Made by a program: the position numbers and the translations under genes
Shown here: one piece after another, positions 43,201 through 51,542 of the stretch
Layout of the letters: each line of letters starts with the position of its first letter
How positions within the stretch are numbered: position 1 is the stretch's first letter
From: Phycisphaeraceae bacterium
GTDB lineage: Bacteria; Planctomycetota; Phycisphaerae; Phycisphaerales; Phycisphaeraceae
Assembly (NCBI GenBank): GCA_020851735.1
Contig: JADZCD010000059.1
Span: 25,758 to 89,757 of the forward strand
Length of the DNA: 64,000 nt
Direction of reading: 5' to 3'
The notes under the pieces: generated by a model
What the model was told of the DNA's origin: nothing
Seen by the model: the letters and a program-made list of their open reading frames with translations, nothing else
Database searches by the model: none

Positions 43201-45230
43201 CGAGCGTCTACACCCGCGTCGGCGGTTTCGCCCTCTGCTTCATCATCACCTTCATCCTGCTCTACTTAGTCCACCCCGGCTTCGGCATCGCCTCCACGCC
43301 GATGATGATCCTCCTGGCCTTCACCATCATCCTGCTCTCGTCCCTGGTCTGCTTCATCATCATGCGCAAGTTCCGCGATGAGCTGATGACCATTCAGGGC
43401 CAGGGCGGCGGACGCCACGCCGTGGAAATCTCCCGCATGGGCACCCTGCTGGCCGCCGTGGGCATGGGCATGTCCACCATGCGCCGCCGCCCCCTGCGCA
43501 CCACCCTCACCGCCGTCACCGTCGTCATGCTCACCTTCACCATCCTCTGCTTCGCCTCCGTCAGCAGCCAGATGGGCGTGCGCGAAGTCTACGAAGGTCC
43601 CCCCGCCGAAGGCCAGACCGCCGCCTTGATGGTACGCCAGCTGGACTACAGCAACATGAACCCCTACCAGACCACGCTGCTCCTAGGCGGAAGCAACAGC
43701 GGCCGGGCGTTCCTCGCCGAACAGTGGTGGAAAGTCAAAATGCGCCGCACCGACGCCGCCAGCAGCGTCGCCCGCGCCGACACCGGCCGCGCCCTGACCG
43801 TCGACGCCATCATGGGCATCGACCCCCAGGAACTGGACTACTGGCCCGCCCTCGGCGACGGGCTCTACGGCCAGATCCTTAAGGACAAACAGCAGGCCCT
43901 GGCGGACAACGGCGTGTTCCTCCCCCGCGTCTTGGCCGACCAGTTGGGCCTGAAAATCGGCGACCCCGTGCTCCTCGAAGGCCAGCGCCTCCGCTACGCC
44001 GGCACCGTCGACGTCAACGCCATGCAGAAGCTCCGCCAGCTCGACGGTCGCTCCGTGCTGCCCGTGGACTTCGTCGCCTTTGAACTTGAACGCCAGCAGC
44101 AGCAGGGCCAGGTCCAGACTCTTAACGACGACCGCGTCCAGCGCGACTTCCAGCGCTTAAGCCCCAATCAGGTCGCCATCACCTCCACCGCCTGCCTCCG
44201 CAAGCTCGGCGGCAACCTGCACATCCTCAACGTCTATCCCCAGGTCCCTGCCGACGCCATCGAACGCGGCCGGCAAACCGCCGAACTGGTCTCCATGCCC
44301 GTCTGGGCCCGCGGTGAGGAAGGCATCTACCGCATGTTCTTCACCACCCTCACCGAAGTCAGCGGCGGCCTGGCCCTGATCGTCCCCGTGCTCTTAGGCG
44401 GCCTGATCATCTTCGGCACCATGCTCGGCAGCATCACCGACCGCGAAAAGGAAATCTACACCTTCAGCGCCTTGGGCCTCGGCCCCGCCCACGTGGGCTT
44501 CCTCTTCTTCGCCGAAGCCGCCGTCTACGCCGTCATCGGCGGCATGGGCGGCCAGCTCCTCGCCCAGGGCGTGGCCCACACCGCTTCCAAGCTCGCCCAG
44601 TGGGGCTTGATCCAGGCCCCGGCCATCAACTTCTCCTCCACCAACTCCCTCTTCGCCATCGGCGTGGTCATGGCCACCGTCCTGGTCTCGGCCATCTACC
44701 CCGCTTATCGCGCCTCTAAGAGCGCCAACCCCGGCCTCGCCCGGGCCTGGAAAATGCCTCCCCCCCAGGGCGACCTGATCCAGATGAAGTTCCCCTTCAC
44801 CGTCTCGGCCTATGACATCACCGGCGTCTTAAGCTTCCTCGCCGAGCACTTCCGCCAGCATGACGACGCCGGCCTGGGCATCTTCGCCACCCGCGCCGTC
44901 AAGGTCACCCGCCATGGCGCCGAAGGTCACCTCGCTCTCCAGGCTGACCTCGCCCTGGCCCCCTTTGACCTGGGCGTCACACAATTTTTCACCCTCCGGG
45001 CCACCCCTTCAGAAATCCCCGGCGTCGACGAAGTGCAGATCGACGCCCATCGCCAGAGCGGCGCCACCCCCGACTGGTATCGAGCCAATCGCGTCTTCGT
45101 CCAGGACCTGCGTAAACAGTTCCTGCTCTGGCGAACCTTGTCCTCCGAAGCCATCGAAGCCTACCGCCAGCAAACCCTCCAGACCCTGGCCGCCCCGGAC
45201 GGTTCAACAACCGCTGCAACCCAACTTTGA
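40224..45230 (+). CDS. Degenerate M28 peptidase domain fused to an FtsX-type ABC permease
   Basis: 1668 residues with a signal peptide ending near PAWADT. Residues about 25-310 follow the M28 layout: [20 protein letters not shown], a PA-like middle, then [22 protein letters not shown] and [17 protein letters not shown]. The metal ligands are gone: the usual His-x-Asp reads D-Y-D, the usual Asp-Asn reads Arg-Gln, and the usual Glu-Glu reads Asn-His, so it should be inactive. A further extracytoplasmic region of about 650 residues follows. Membrane helices lie at about 966-1060 and 1090-1113, then a MacB-like periplasmic domain and FtsX helices at about 1370-1505 with the [16 protein letters not shown] coupling loop. 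A C-terminal cytoplasmic domain of about 150 residues ends the protein. I infer a substrate-capturing permease subunit. Confidence 0.85.
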   Translation: MRFWTHLLTLCCLLTVAPAWADTAEQTFEQDLKALTAHAHRLAGTPEGQAAADYIQQRLRKIGVENVLRMDLPVWQTRVIRCELTIDGKTVPLWPMRPNMFVPPVTPPEGFTGPLLYAGRGRPEDYGSRSPQDAIVVLDYDSPYGWETALSMGAKAVIFLSQNEVEIGGGKYAPVPANYVRLFAPPDTLKQLDLKKDYPAAKVVSHIRWELGKGANVLAFLPGTDAGFVESRVEPEMLVLAVDYDTFGQVPDQNPGARQAANVAALLETVAFFQEHRPKRDLLVMFLDNHARYHQGARWIYDAIGMREDDAQILRDNHRQEQTFTRQLRQIMTSPPGQSLFASRQQIDSLIRLLDRQAQQSRSQVNDQLVAIRLQKKNAAPELIPELHAKEIPFSEATIRWDEIRRVLNAARRSPSTFDPHHIASLALAGLVKSNPDWTDAQKTSAQSHLQEEVASLLDATLGQIDYRLAEIDRLLVADQQRDALRRLVAGRWIIMHAAYDYSDAGPVWSFVAGHAIGRIYSWTRQGADVDTPGYHKRLLQALGRVAREAGVAGLDTRPLEDPDFGVVFTAGDTVPSGMIAGIYGIYNVALTSGYDNRPREGNPVDTLANLNWHALRAQAVEGTKALAAAADSRDVSLPRIFRDLSQSYRPLWSATQEQGNLAVLKATGSLTEDWPATEAVIAVFPSAFWFSSRIWDPLDSTQRIGDFEPFIFETADARGRFPLIGVNKNDYSNAEYIGAMFDVFGQVRAITNQATAWSDKLGSIKIELFPGQGYSFVNTFTGRELTNNVFRALRAVSNADLRPNRSLVGFRPNFSFFYAHNFDIEAEGAGGQADFKLIQKDGPLVLRATPQNPVGDGLSTAKMAWPAPIDAYSAQDILTLNESRLATLRSGGVRLPDLERLHRRGHRLLESSSAALLRDDQATPIDPQRKDLLSQATLESRQAALGQALALGRQVYEPLRAAMDDLVNGIVILLLLAIPFAFSLERLLICASSVYTRVGGFALCFIITFILLYLVHPGFGIASTPMMILLAFTIILLSSLVCFIIMRKFRDELMTIQGQGGGRHAVEISRMGTLLAAVGMGMSTMRRRPLRTTLTAVTVVMLTFTILCFASVSSQMGVREVYEGPPAEGQTAALMVRQLDYSNMNPYQTTLLLGGSNSGRAFLAEQWWKVKMRRTDAASSVARADTGRALTVDAIMGIDPQELDYWPALGDGLYGQILKDKQQALADNGVFLPRVLADQLGLKIGDPVLLEGQRLRYAGTVDVNAMQKLRQLDGRSVLPVDFVAFELERQQQQGQVQTLNDDRVQRDFQRLSPNQVAITSTACLRKLGGNLHILNVYPQVPADAIERGRQTAELVSMPVWARGEEGIYRMFFTTLTEVSGGLALIVPVLLGGLIIFGTMLGSITDREKEIYTFSALGLGPAHVGFLFFAEAAVYAVIGGMGGQLLAQGVAHTASKLAQWGLIQAPAINFSSTNSLFAIGVVMATVLVSAIYPAYRASKSANPGLARAWKMPPPQGDLIQMKFPFTVSAYDITGVLSFLAEHFRQHDDAGLGIFATRAVKVTRHGAEGHLALQADLALAPFDLGVTQFFTLRATPSEIPGVDEVQIDAHRQSGATPDWYRANRVFVQDLRKQFLLWRTLSSEAIEAYRQQTLQTLAAPDGSTTAATQL

Positions 45231-45253
45231 CCTTACCCCGTGGAGATCGCCGC

Positions 45254-47356
45254 GTGAGCGCCCACCAACCTGACATGCCCAAACGCCCCCCAGCCTCGCC
45301 GGCCCCGCCTCCCCCGGACAACGCCCGCGATTCCTCCGCGTTCGATCCGGAACTGGAAATGTTCCGCAACCTCATGGAGCCCCCCTCCACCTTCGAGGAC
45401 GGCTTCACCTGGCCGGCCTTCATCGGCGCTCTCTTCGTCGCCCTGGTCATGGTCCCCGGCTCGATCTACATGGCCCTGATCGCCGGCACCGACGCCGGCG
45501 GCGCCGCCCAGTGGGTCACCCTCATCCTCTTCATCGAAGTCGCCCGCCGCGCCAACAAGGTCCTCAAAAAATCCGAAATCTTCACCCTCTTCTATCTCGC
45601 CGGAGCCATCGTCGGCGGGGCCGGCGGGTTCAACGGCGGCATGGCCCTGCTCTGGAACCAGTTCTACGCCCAGTCCAACGCCGCCCAGGCCACCGGCATC
45701 GCCGAGGTCATCCCCCACTGGTACTCCCCCACCGATCCGGCCGTCCTTGAGCAACGCTCCCTGTTCATGTGGGAATGGATGCCCGCCCTGGGCCTAGTCG
45801 TCTTCGCCACCATCCTCACCCGCATCGACAACATGGTCTTAGGCTACGGCCTGTTCCGTATCACCAGCGACGTCGAACACCTGCCCTTCCCCATGGCCCC
45901 CTTAGGCGCCCAGGGCGTGCTCGCTCTCTCCGAGGAACAGGAAGAAGAAAGCTCCGAACGCGACATGAACAAAGACCCCCAGAAGCCCTCCAGTTGGCGC
46001 TGGCGGGTCTTTTCCATGGGCGGGCTGCTGGGCCTGGTCTTCGGGTTCATCTACATCGGCCTGCCCACCATCACCGGCGCCCTCCTGGGCACGCCCATCA
46101 GCATCATCCCCATCCCCTTTGTCGACTTCACCGCCCGCACCCAGGGCTTCCTGCCCGCCGTCGCCACCGGCCTCTCCCTGGACTTGGGCCTCATCCTCGT
46201 CGGCATGCTCCTGCCCTTCTACGCCATGCTGGGCACCTTCATCGGCCTGATCCTCGTCTTTGTCGCCAACCCCATCCTCCAAAGTCGCGGCATCCTCCAC
46301 ACCTGGAATGCCAACGACAACATGCTCACCACCTTCTTTAAGAACAACATCGACTTCTACTTCTCCTTCAGCATCGGCGTCTCCCTGGCCATCGCCGTCA
46401 TCGGCATCTTCGCCGTCACCAAAGGCTTTATCCGCCTCCGCCAGATGCGCGCCCAGCGCCGCCTCCGGGGCCTGGACGCCGACCACAGCGACGCCACCCC
46501 CCCCGGCCGCGGCGACATCAAGTCCAAATTCATCCTCCTTAGCTACCTCTGCACCACCTCCTCCTACATCCTCCTCTCCGGCTGGCTGATCGACTGGCAC
46601 CCGGGCGTCATGGCCGTCATGCTCTTCTACGGCTTTGTCTACACCCCCCTGATCAGCTACGTCACCGCCCGCATGGAAGGCATCGCCGGCGGCGTGGTCA
46701 ACATCCCCTTCGTCCGCGAAGCCGCCTTCATCCTCTGCGGCTACCGCGGCGTGGCCGTCTGGTTCCTGCCCATTCCCATGCAGAACTACGGCTCCATGAC
46801 CGTCTTCTACCGCCAGTGCGAACTCACCGGCACCAGCTTTAAGAGCATCTGGAAATCCGAACTCCTGCTCACCCCCATCATCATCGGCGCCTCGATTCTC
46901 TTTGCCCACTTCATCTGGCAACTGGCCCCCATCCCCAGCGCCCAGTACCCCTTCGTCCAGACCATCTGGGAAATCAACGCCGAGAACAACGCCATCATCC
47001 ACTCCCTGACCTTAGGCAGCTTCGGCTATGCCGAACAGGCCCTCCGCGGCGATTACATCGTCTGGGGCCTGGTCCTCGGGTCCGTCATGTTCGGCGCCTT
47101 GAAATTCATGGGCGCGCCGATCTTCCTAACCTACGGCATCGTCCGCGGCTTAAACCAAACCCTCCCTTACGCCGTCATTCCCCAGTTCATCGGTGCCCTC
47201 ATCGGCCGCTACTACTTCCAGCGTAAATTCGGGCCCGCCTGGCGCCAGTATGTCCCCGTCGTCGTCGCCGGGTTCAGTTGCGGCGTCGGCCTGATCAGCA
47301 CCCTGGGCATCGGCTTTACCTTCCTGGTCAAGAGCGTGTTCCAACTTCCGTTCTGA
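45254..47356 (+). CDS. DUF6785/OPT-like integral membrane protein
   Basis: 700 residues from GTG 45254, chosen for GGAG 8 nt upstream; the frame extends to a TTG at 45227 overlapping the previous stop. A 50-residue hydrophilic N terminus precedes about 14 helices. FTWPAFIGALFVALVMVPGSIYMALIAG, the ARRANKVLKKSEIFTLFYLAGAIVGG segment and VLGSVMFGALKFMGAPIFLTYGIVRGLNQTLPYAVIPQFIGALIGRYYF correspond to the OPT-like DUF6784/6785 group. It shares the overall helix plan of the protein at 33571 but lacks the coiled coil. A 16-bp gap separates it from the next ATPase gene. Oligopeptide-type transport is inferred from family resemblance only. Confidence 0.85.
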   Translation: MSAHQPDMPKRPPASPAPPPPDNARDSSAFDPELEMFRNLMEPPSTFEDGFTWPAFIGALFVALVMVPGSIYMALIAGTDAGGAAQWVTLILFIEVARRANKVLKKSEIFTLFYLAGAIVGGAGGFNGGMALLWNQFYAQSNAAQATGIAEVIPHWYSPTDPAVLEQRSLFMWEWMPALGLVVFATILTRIDNMVLGYGLFRITSDVEHLPFPMAPLGAQGVLALSEEQEEESSERDMNKDPQKPSSWRWRVFSMGGLLGLVFGFIYIGLPTITGALLGTPISIIPIPFVDFTARTQGFLPAVATGLSLDLGLILVGMLLPFYAMLGTFIGLILVFVANPILQSRGILHTWNANDNMLTTFFKNNIDFYFSFSIGVSLAIAVIGIFAVTKGFIRLRQMRAQRRLRGLDADHSDATPPGRGDIKSKFILLSYLCTTSSYILLSGWLIDWHPGVMAVMLFYGFVYTPLISYVTARMEGIAGGVVNIPFVREAAFILCGYRGVAVWFLPIPMQNYGSMTVFYRQCELTGTSFKSIWKSELLLTPIIIGASILFAHFIWQLAPIPSAQYPFVQTIWEINAENNAIIHSLTLGSFGYAEQALRGDYIVWGLVLGSVMFGALKFMGAPIFLTYGIVRGLNQTLPYAVIPQFIGALIGRYYFQRKFGPAWRQYVPVVVAGFSCGVGLISTLGIGFTFLVKSVFQLPF

Positions 47357-47371
47357 TCCCCGCCTCGACGG

Positions 47372-48154
47372 ATGATTCTTATGGACGCCCCCGCACACGA
47401 CATCCCCGCCGGCCAGACCATCATTCAGGTCGACCGCATCTCCAAAACCTTCCACCTCAAGGGCGAGGAGGTCTACGCCTTAAAAGATGTCTCCTTCGAC
47501 ATCAAAAAGGGCGAGTACCTGTCCATCATGGGCCCCTCCGGGTCAGGCAAAACCACCCTCTTTAACATGATCGGCGCCCTGGACGTCCCCAGCGACGGCG
47601 CCGTCAAGATCGGCCCGCTGGACCTGACCAAACTCACCAGCCGCCAGCTCGCCTACGTCCGCAATCACTACATCGGCTACATCTTCCAGGCCTACAACCT
47701 CATCGCCTCCTTAACCGCCCTGCGCAACGTGGCCATCGCCCACGTCTTCTCCGGCGCCTCCAACGAAGAGGCTACCGCCAAGGCCAAACAGTGCCTGGAA
47801 CTCGTCGGCTTAGGCCACCGCCTGCATCACCGCCCCGACGAAATGTCCGGCGGGCAGCAGCAGCGCGTCGCCATCGCTCGCGCCCTGGTCAACGACCCCG
47901 CCATCCTCCTGGCCGACGAACCCACCGCCAACCTGGACTTCAAGACCGGCGGCGACATCATCGGCATGCTCAAACAGCTCTCCGCCACCCGCGGCGTCAC
48001 CGTCATCACCGCCACCCACGACCACAAAATGCTCTCCAACTCCGACCGCATCCTCTGGATGCGCGACGGCCGCGTCGATCGCATCGACCGCCGCCAGGAC
48101 ATCCACATCGAAGAAGGCACCATCGAAGTCGGCGGCAAATCCATCGAACATTGA
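47372..48154 (+). CDS. ABC transporter ATP-binding protein, LolD/MacB type (second copy)
   Basis: 260 residues from ATG 47372. Walker A GPSGSGKTT (54-62), IFQAYNL Q-loop, signature SGGQQ (159-163), Walker B ILLADEP (178-184) and THDH switch. It is a close paralogue of the ATPase at 39451, with the same GALD and LADEPTxNLD strings. Two ATPases and two FtsX permeases in one cluster suggest a heteromeric ATPase pair or two coupled ABC units. It ends the array; a GC-rich hairpin follows. Confidence 0.95.
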   Translation: MILMDAPAHDIPAGQTIIQVDRISKTFHLKGEEVYALKDVSFDIKKGEYLSIMGPSGSGKTTLFNMIGALDVPSDGAVKIGPLDLTKLTSRQLAYVRNHYIGYIFQAYNLIASLTALRNVAIAHVFSGASNEEATAKAKQCLELVGLGHRLHHRPDEMSGGQQQRVAIARALVNDPAILLADEPTANLDFKTGGDIIGMLKQLSATRGVTVITATHDHKMLSNSDRILWMRDGRVDRIDRRQDIHIEEGTIEVGGKSIEH

Positions 48155-48762
48155 TCGCTGTTTGGCCTGTCCCCTCTCATAAGCCCCGGATGGAAATCCG
48201 GGGCCGGCCATGAAAATCAGAATCAGGGTTAAAGCAACCTCATTCCCCAGCGCAATAGCCGCGGGCGGAAGCCCGCCGGTTAGTCTTCCTAAATTATCCG
48301 CTCATCCTCCCCTTCCCCCCACGCCCACCCAAATGCTCCCACGAACCCGCCGTTTAGCGATCGATCGCCCCCGGAAGGCAGATGCGCCTTGCTTCGCCCC
48401 AGCGGGGCGACAGAATGTAGCCACGGGTGGAGCGTCCGCGACTTCGTCGCACCACGCGCAACCCGTGGTCACCGTCCCCCTCTTTATCCCCCGCCCCGGC
48501 GGGGCGGCGGACGCTTCTCCTTTTTATTTTTCCTCGCCGCCCTCTTCTCATATGCATTGTGAAAATACCGCAGGCGTGGAGAAAAAAGCCCGGCCGCTCC
48601 GCCGGCCGGGATCCACCCGCGGAAGCAAGTGGTCCTTCGCCTGCGAAATTGCCGCAACCCGTAGCAATCCCTGCCCTCTACTCCCTTGCCCCCTTCCAGC
48701 CGCTTTCTTGACTTTTCCCTCCCTTTTCGCCACCCTCTGCGTTCCTCTTGGAGAAATCTTTT
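48155..48762. repeat. 608-bp gene-free region with several palindromes
   Basis: No convincing gene is seen. After the 48183 hairpin it holds CGGGCGGAAGCCCGCC (about 48255), CGTTTAGCGATCGATCGCCCCCGG (48350-48373, a relative of the elements in the cytochrome gene), CGCCCCAGCGGGGCG, a CCACGGGT/ACCCGTGG stem (about 48420-48472), CCGCCCCGGCGGGGCGG and CGGCCGCTCCGCCGGCCG. Confidence 0.75.
48183..48204 (+). terminator. Hairpin after the ABC/DUF6785 cluster
   Basis: GCCCCGGAT (48183-48191) and ATCCGGGGC (48196-48204) make a perfect 9-bp stem with a GGAA tetraloop 29 bp after the stop. No T-run follows, so terminator function is only probable. Confidence 0.5.
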
Positions 48763-51171
48763 ATGAAACCCAATCACCCTCTGCGTAAAGCCTTCTGGAT
48801 GTGGACCTCCCAGCAGGAATTCCTCCACAACTCCTACGCTCAGTTCCGCAAGGACTTTGACCTCTCCGCCGTCCCCAAAAAAGTCCCCTTCTTCGTCTCC
48901 GCCGACCAGCAGTACATGCTCTACGCCAACGGCAAGTTCGTCACCCGCGGCCCCGCCCGCGGCTACCAGTTCTCCTGGCCCTTCGATGAAGTCGACCTCG
49001 CCCCCTATCTGCAAAAAGGCCACAACTGGCTCTGCATCCTCGCCTACAACGCCGGCAAGAGCACCTATCAATACCTCACCCAAAGCTACGCCGGCGTCAT
49101 CTGCGCCGGGCAGTGTGGCCCGGAAGATTTAGCCTCCGGCGGAACCTGGAAAGGCCGCCCCGCTTCCGCCTACAAGCGTGATACCGCTCGCTTAAGCGTT
49201 CAGCTCAACTTCCAGGAACAATTCGACGCCCGCCTCGACGACGACTCCTGGCTCACCGCCCCGCAACTCCCCGAAGGCTGGGGCATCCGCAAAGCCAATC
49301 GCGTCTACGGCGCCATGCCCTGGCACGACATGGAAGAACGCGGCATCCCCAACCTCGGCAACGATTGGCTGCCCTACCGCAACACCTGCAGCGCCGCCGC
49401 CGGCCCGTCCGACGCCGGCTACGAATCCTGGTTCAACATCGCCCACGGCTTCTACAGCGAACACGAACGCCTCTCCTGGAAGCCCGCGCCCGCCGGCCAT
49501 GCCGACGAAAAGTGGCTTACCCTCACCCTCCCCGCCGCCGGCAAAGGCCAGCTCGCGGCCGTCAGCGTCGACCTGGGCATCCTGGGCGTCGGCACGCTTA
49601 ACGTGGAAGCCACCGGCGGCGCCGGCACCGGCGACATGATCGACTTCTACTTCACCGAAGGTCTCCACGACGACGGCAGGCCCATCGTCACCGCCCCCGG
49701 CCAGGGCTGCGACGCCTCCATGGCCTCCCGCCTCTACCTCCGCGCCGGCGCCATCCGCCACGAACTCTTCCAGATCATGGGCCACCGCTACCTCGTCGCC
49801 ATCGCCCGCGATACAACCGCGCCCCTCGAGCTCAAACTCGCCCTGCGCCACACCGCCTATCCCCTGGACATCAAGGGCCGCTTCGAATCCGACGACCCCG
49901 TCCTCAACGACATCTACCGCATTTCCGTCCGCACCCAGCAGGTCTGCGCCCTGGATGCTTACGTCGATACCCCCTGGCGTGAGCAGGCCCAGTGGTGGGG
50001 CGATGCCCGCGTGCAAGGCCAAAACACCTTCCACCTCGCCGCCGACGCCCGCCTCGTCGCCCGCGGTATCCGCAGCATCGCCCGCCAGGAAGTCCCCAAC
50101 GGCCTGACCTATGGCCACGCCCCCACCATGTCCCATCACTGCATCTTGCCCGACTTTTCCCTCATCTGGCTCGTGAGCATCTGGGACCACTACTACCAGA
50201 CCGGCGACATCACCCTCTTCAAAGAGCAGTGGCCCCGCGCCCTGCGCATGCTCACCGGCTATTTCGACGGCGAAGCCAAACTCAAGAACGGCATGGTCGG
50301 CTACGATCCCCGCTACTGGCTCTTCCTGGACTGGACCACCATCTACCGCGACGGCACCCCCGCCGTGCTCAACCTCTGGTACCTCTTCGCCCTCGAAAAA
50401 CTCCTCGCCATGGCCGCCGTCGCCCGCATGACCAAGGAAAAAGCCTACCTCACCAAGCTCTACCAGAACCTGAAAAAAGCCATCCTCGCCAAACTCTGGG
50501 ACGCTAAGGAAAAACTCTTCTTCGACGGCATCGACCCCAAAGGCAAGCCCGTCAACCTCCACTCCCCCCACACCCAGACCTTGGCCATCCTCTGCAACCT
50601 GCACCCTGAGTGTCACGCCAACATGATCCAAAAGCGCCTCCTTCCTTACCTCAATGAGGAAAAAGTCGAGGGCGGCCGCCCCTCCAGCTTCTGGGTCACC
50701 TACGTCTACAGCGTCATGCGCGCCGCCGGGTTCGGCCGCCAGTGCGTCGAACACATCAAACGCCACTGGGCCCCCATGATCCCCTACGGCGGAACCTGGG
50801 AAAGCTTCCCCAATGAGGACATCGGCGGCGGAAAAACCCAGCAGATCGGCAACGGCACCTGCTCCCACGCCTGGGCCGCCCACCCCATCTACCACCTGCC
50901 CGGCTCCCTCGGCGGCATCACCCAGGCCGACGTCGCCTGGAAAAAAATCACCTTCGCCCCCGTGCTCGACGTGCCCGACACCCACCGCGCCAGCGCCGCC
51001 GTCCCCACCCCCAAGGGCCTGATCCAATCCTCCTGGTCCCGCCAGGGCGACAGCGTCCAAGTCTCCCTCTCCCTCCCGCGCGGCATCGAAGCCTTAGTCT
51101 CCCTCCCCAACCAAAAACCCGCGAAAATCACCGGCAAAAAAACCTGGCGCCTCAAATCCCCCACCGCCTGA
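48763..51171 (+). CDS. Alpha-L-rhamnosidase-like glycoside hydrolase (GH78)
   Basis: 802 residues from ATG 48763, with GGAG 9-12 nt upstream. The N-terminal beta domains (KAFWMWTSQQ, FVSADQQYMLYANGKFVTRGPARGYQ) bind sugar. The (alpha/alpha)6 catalytic domain starts near 370 and carries AYVDTPWREQAQWWGDARVQ, the GH78 active-site motif with acidic residues. WESFPNEDIGGGKTQQIGNGTCSHAW is the late conserved loop before the C-terminal beta-sandwich. No signal peptide is seen, so oligosaccharides would be cut in the cytoplasm. A terminator follows at 51278. It implies use of rhamnose-containing plant or algal polysaccharides. Confidence 0.88.
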   Translation: MKPNHPLRKAFWMWTSQQEFLHNSYAQFRKDFDLSAVPKKVPFFVSADQQYMLYANGKFVTRGPARGYQFSWPFDEVDLAPYLQKGHNWLCILAYNAGKSTYQYLTQSYAGVICAGQCGPEDLASGGTWKGRPASAYKRDTARLSVQLNFQEQFDARLDDDSWLTAPQLPEGWGIRKANRVYGAMPWHDMEERGIPNLGNDWLPYRNTCSAAAGPSDAGYESWFNIAHGFYSEHERLSWKPAPAGHADEKWLTLTLPAAGKGQLAAVSVDLGILGVGTLNVEATGGAGTGDMIDFYFTEGLHDDGRPIVTAPGQGCDASMASRLYLRAGAIRHELFQIMGHRYLVAIARDTTAPLELKLALRHTAYPLDIKGRFESDDPVLNDIYRISVRTQQVCALDAYVDTPWREQAQWWGDARVQGQNTFHLAADARLVARGIRSIARQEVPNGLTYGHAPTMSHHCILPDFSLIWLVSIWDHYYQTGDITLFKEQWPRALRMLTGYFDGEAKLKNGMVGYDPRYWLFLDWTTIYRDGTPAVLNLWYLFALEKLLAMAAVARMTKEKAYLTKLYQNLKKAILAKLWDAKEKLFFDGIDPKGKPVNLHSPHTQTLAILCNLHPECHANMIQKRLLPYLNEEKVEGGRPSSFWVTYVYSVMRAAGFGRQCVEHIKRHWAPMIPYGGTWESFPNEDIGGGKTQQIGNGTCSHAWAAHPIYHLPGSLGGITQADVAWKKITFAPVLDVPDTHRASAAVPTPKGLIQSSWSRQGDSVQVSLSLPRGIEALVSLPNQKPAKITGKKTWRLKSPTA

Positions 51172-51542
51172 AACCACCCCCGCCTAACGCTTCTTAACCC
51201 TCTCCCTCCCTGAGGGAGAGGGCAGGGTGAGGGTGTATCTCCCCTCCTACCCCATAACTTCCCCACTCAACAACTAAAGCCCAGGGATTCCTTCCCTGGG
51301 CTTCTTATCTTTTATCCTCACTCCGCACTCTTCTTCACCACAGAGATCACAGAGAACACAGAGATGACCCAAACAATCATTCTTTCAAAATCTCTCTTCT
51401 CCGTGCTCTCCGTGCTCTCCGTGGTAAATTCCTTCCTTCTTCTTCACCACAGAGATCACGGAGATCACAGAGTGTGATTCCCTAAATAAATCTCTTGTCT
51501 CTTCTCCGTGCCCTCCGTGCTCTCCGTGGTAAAGCTCCCCTC
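51172..51542. repeat. 371-bp gene-free region with three repeat families
   Basis: No gene is seen. It holds a CCCTCTCCCTCCCTGAGGG palindrome with GGGTGAGGGTG tail (51197-51236), a GCCCAGG terminator (51278-51302) and two tandem ACCACAGAG palindromes (51336-51425, 51445-51530). Confidence 0.9.
51278..51314 (+). terminator. Rhamnosidase terminator
   Basis: AGCCCAGGGA (51278-51287) and TCCCTGGGCT (51293-51302) are followed by TCTTATCTTTTA. The 27 bp from 51276 to 51302 are identical to 57902-57928. Confidence 0.85.

Noticed and set aside
49192..51060. A 622-codon minus-strand open frame
   Set aside because: It is antisense to the GH78 gene, which has clear family motifs.
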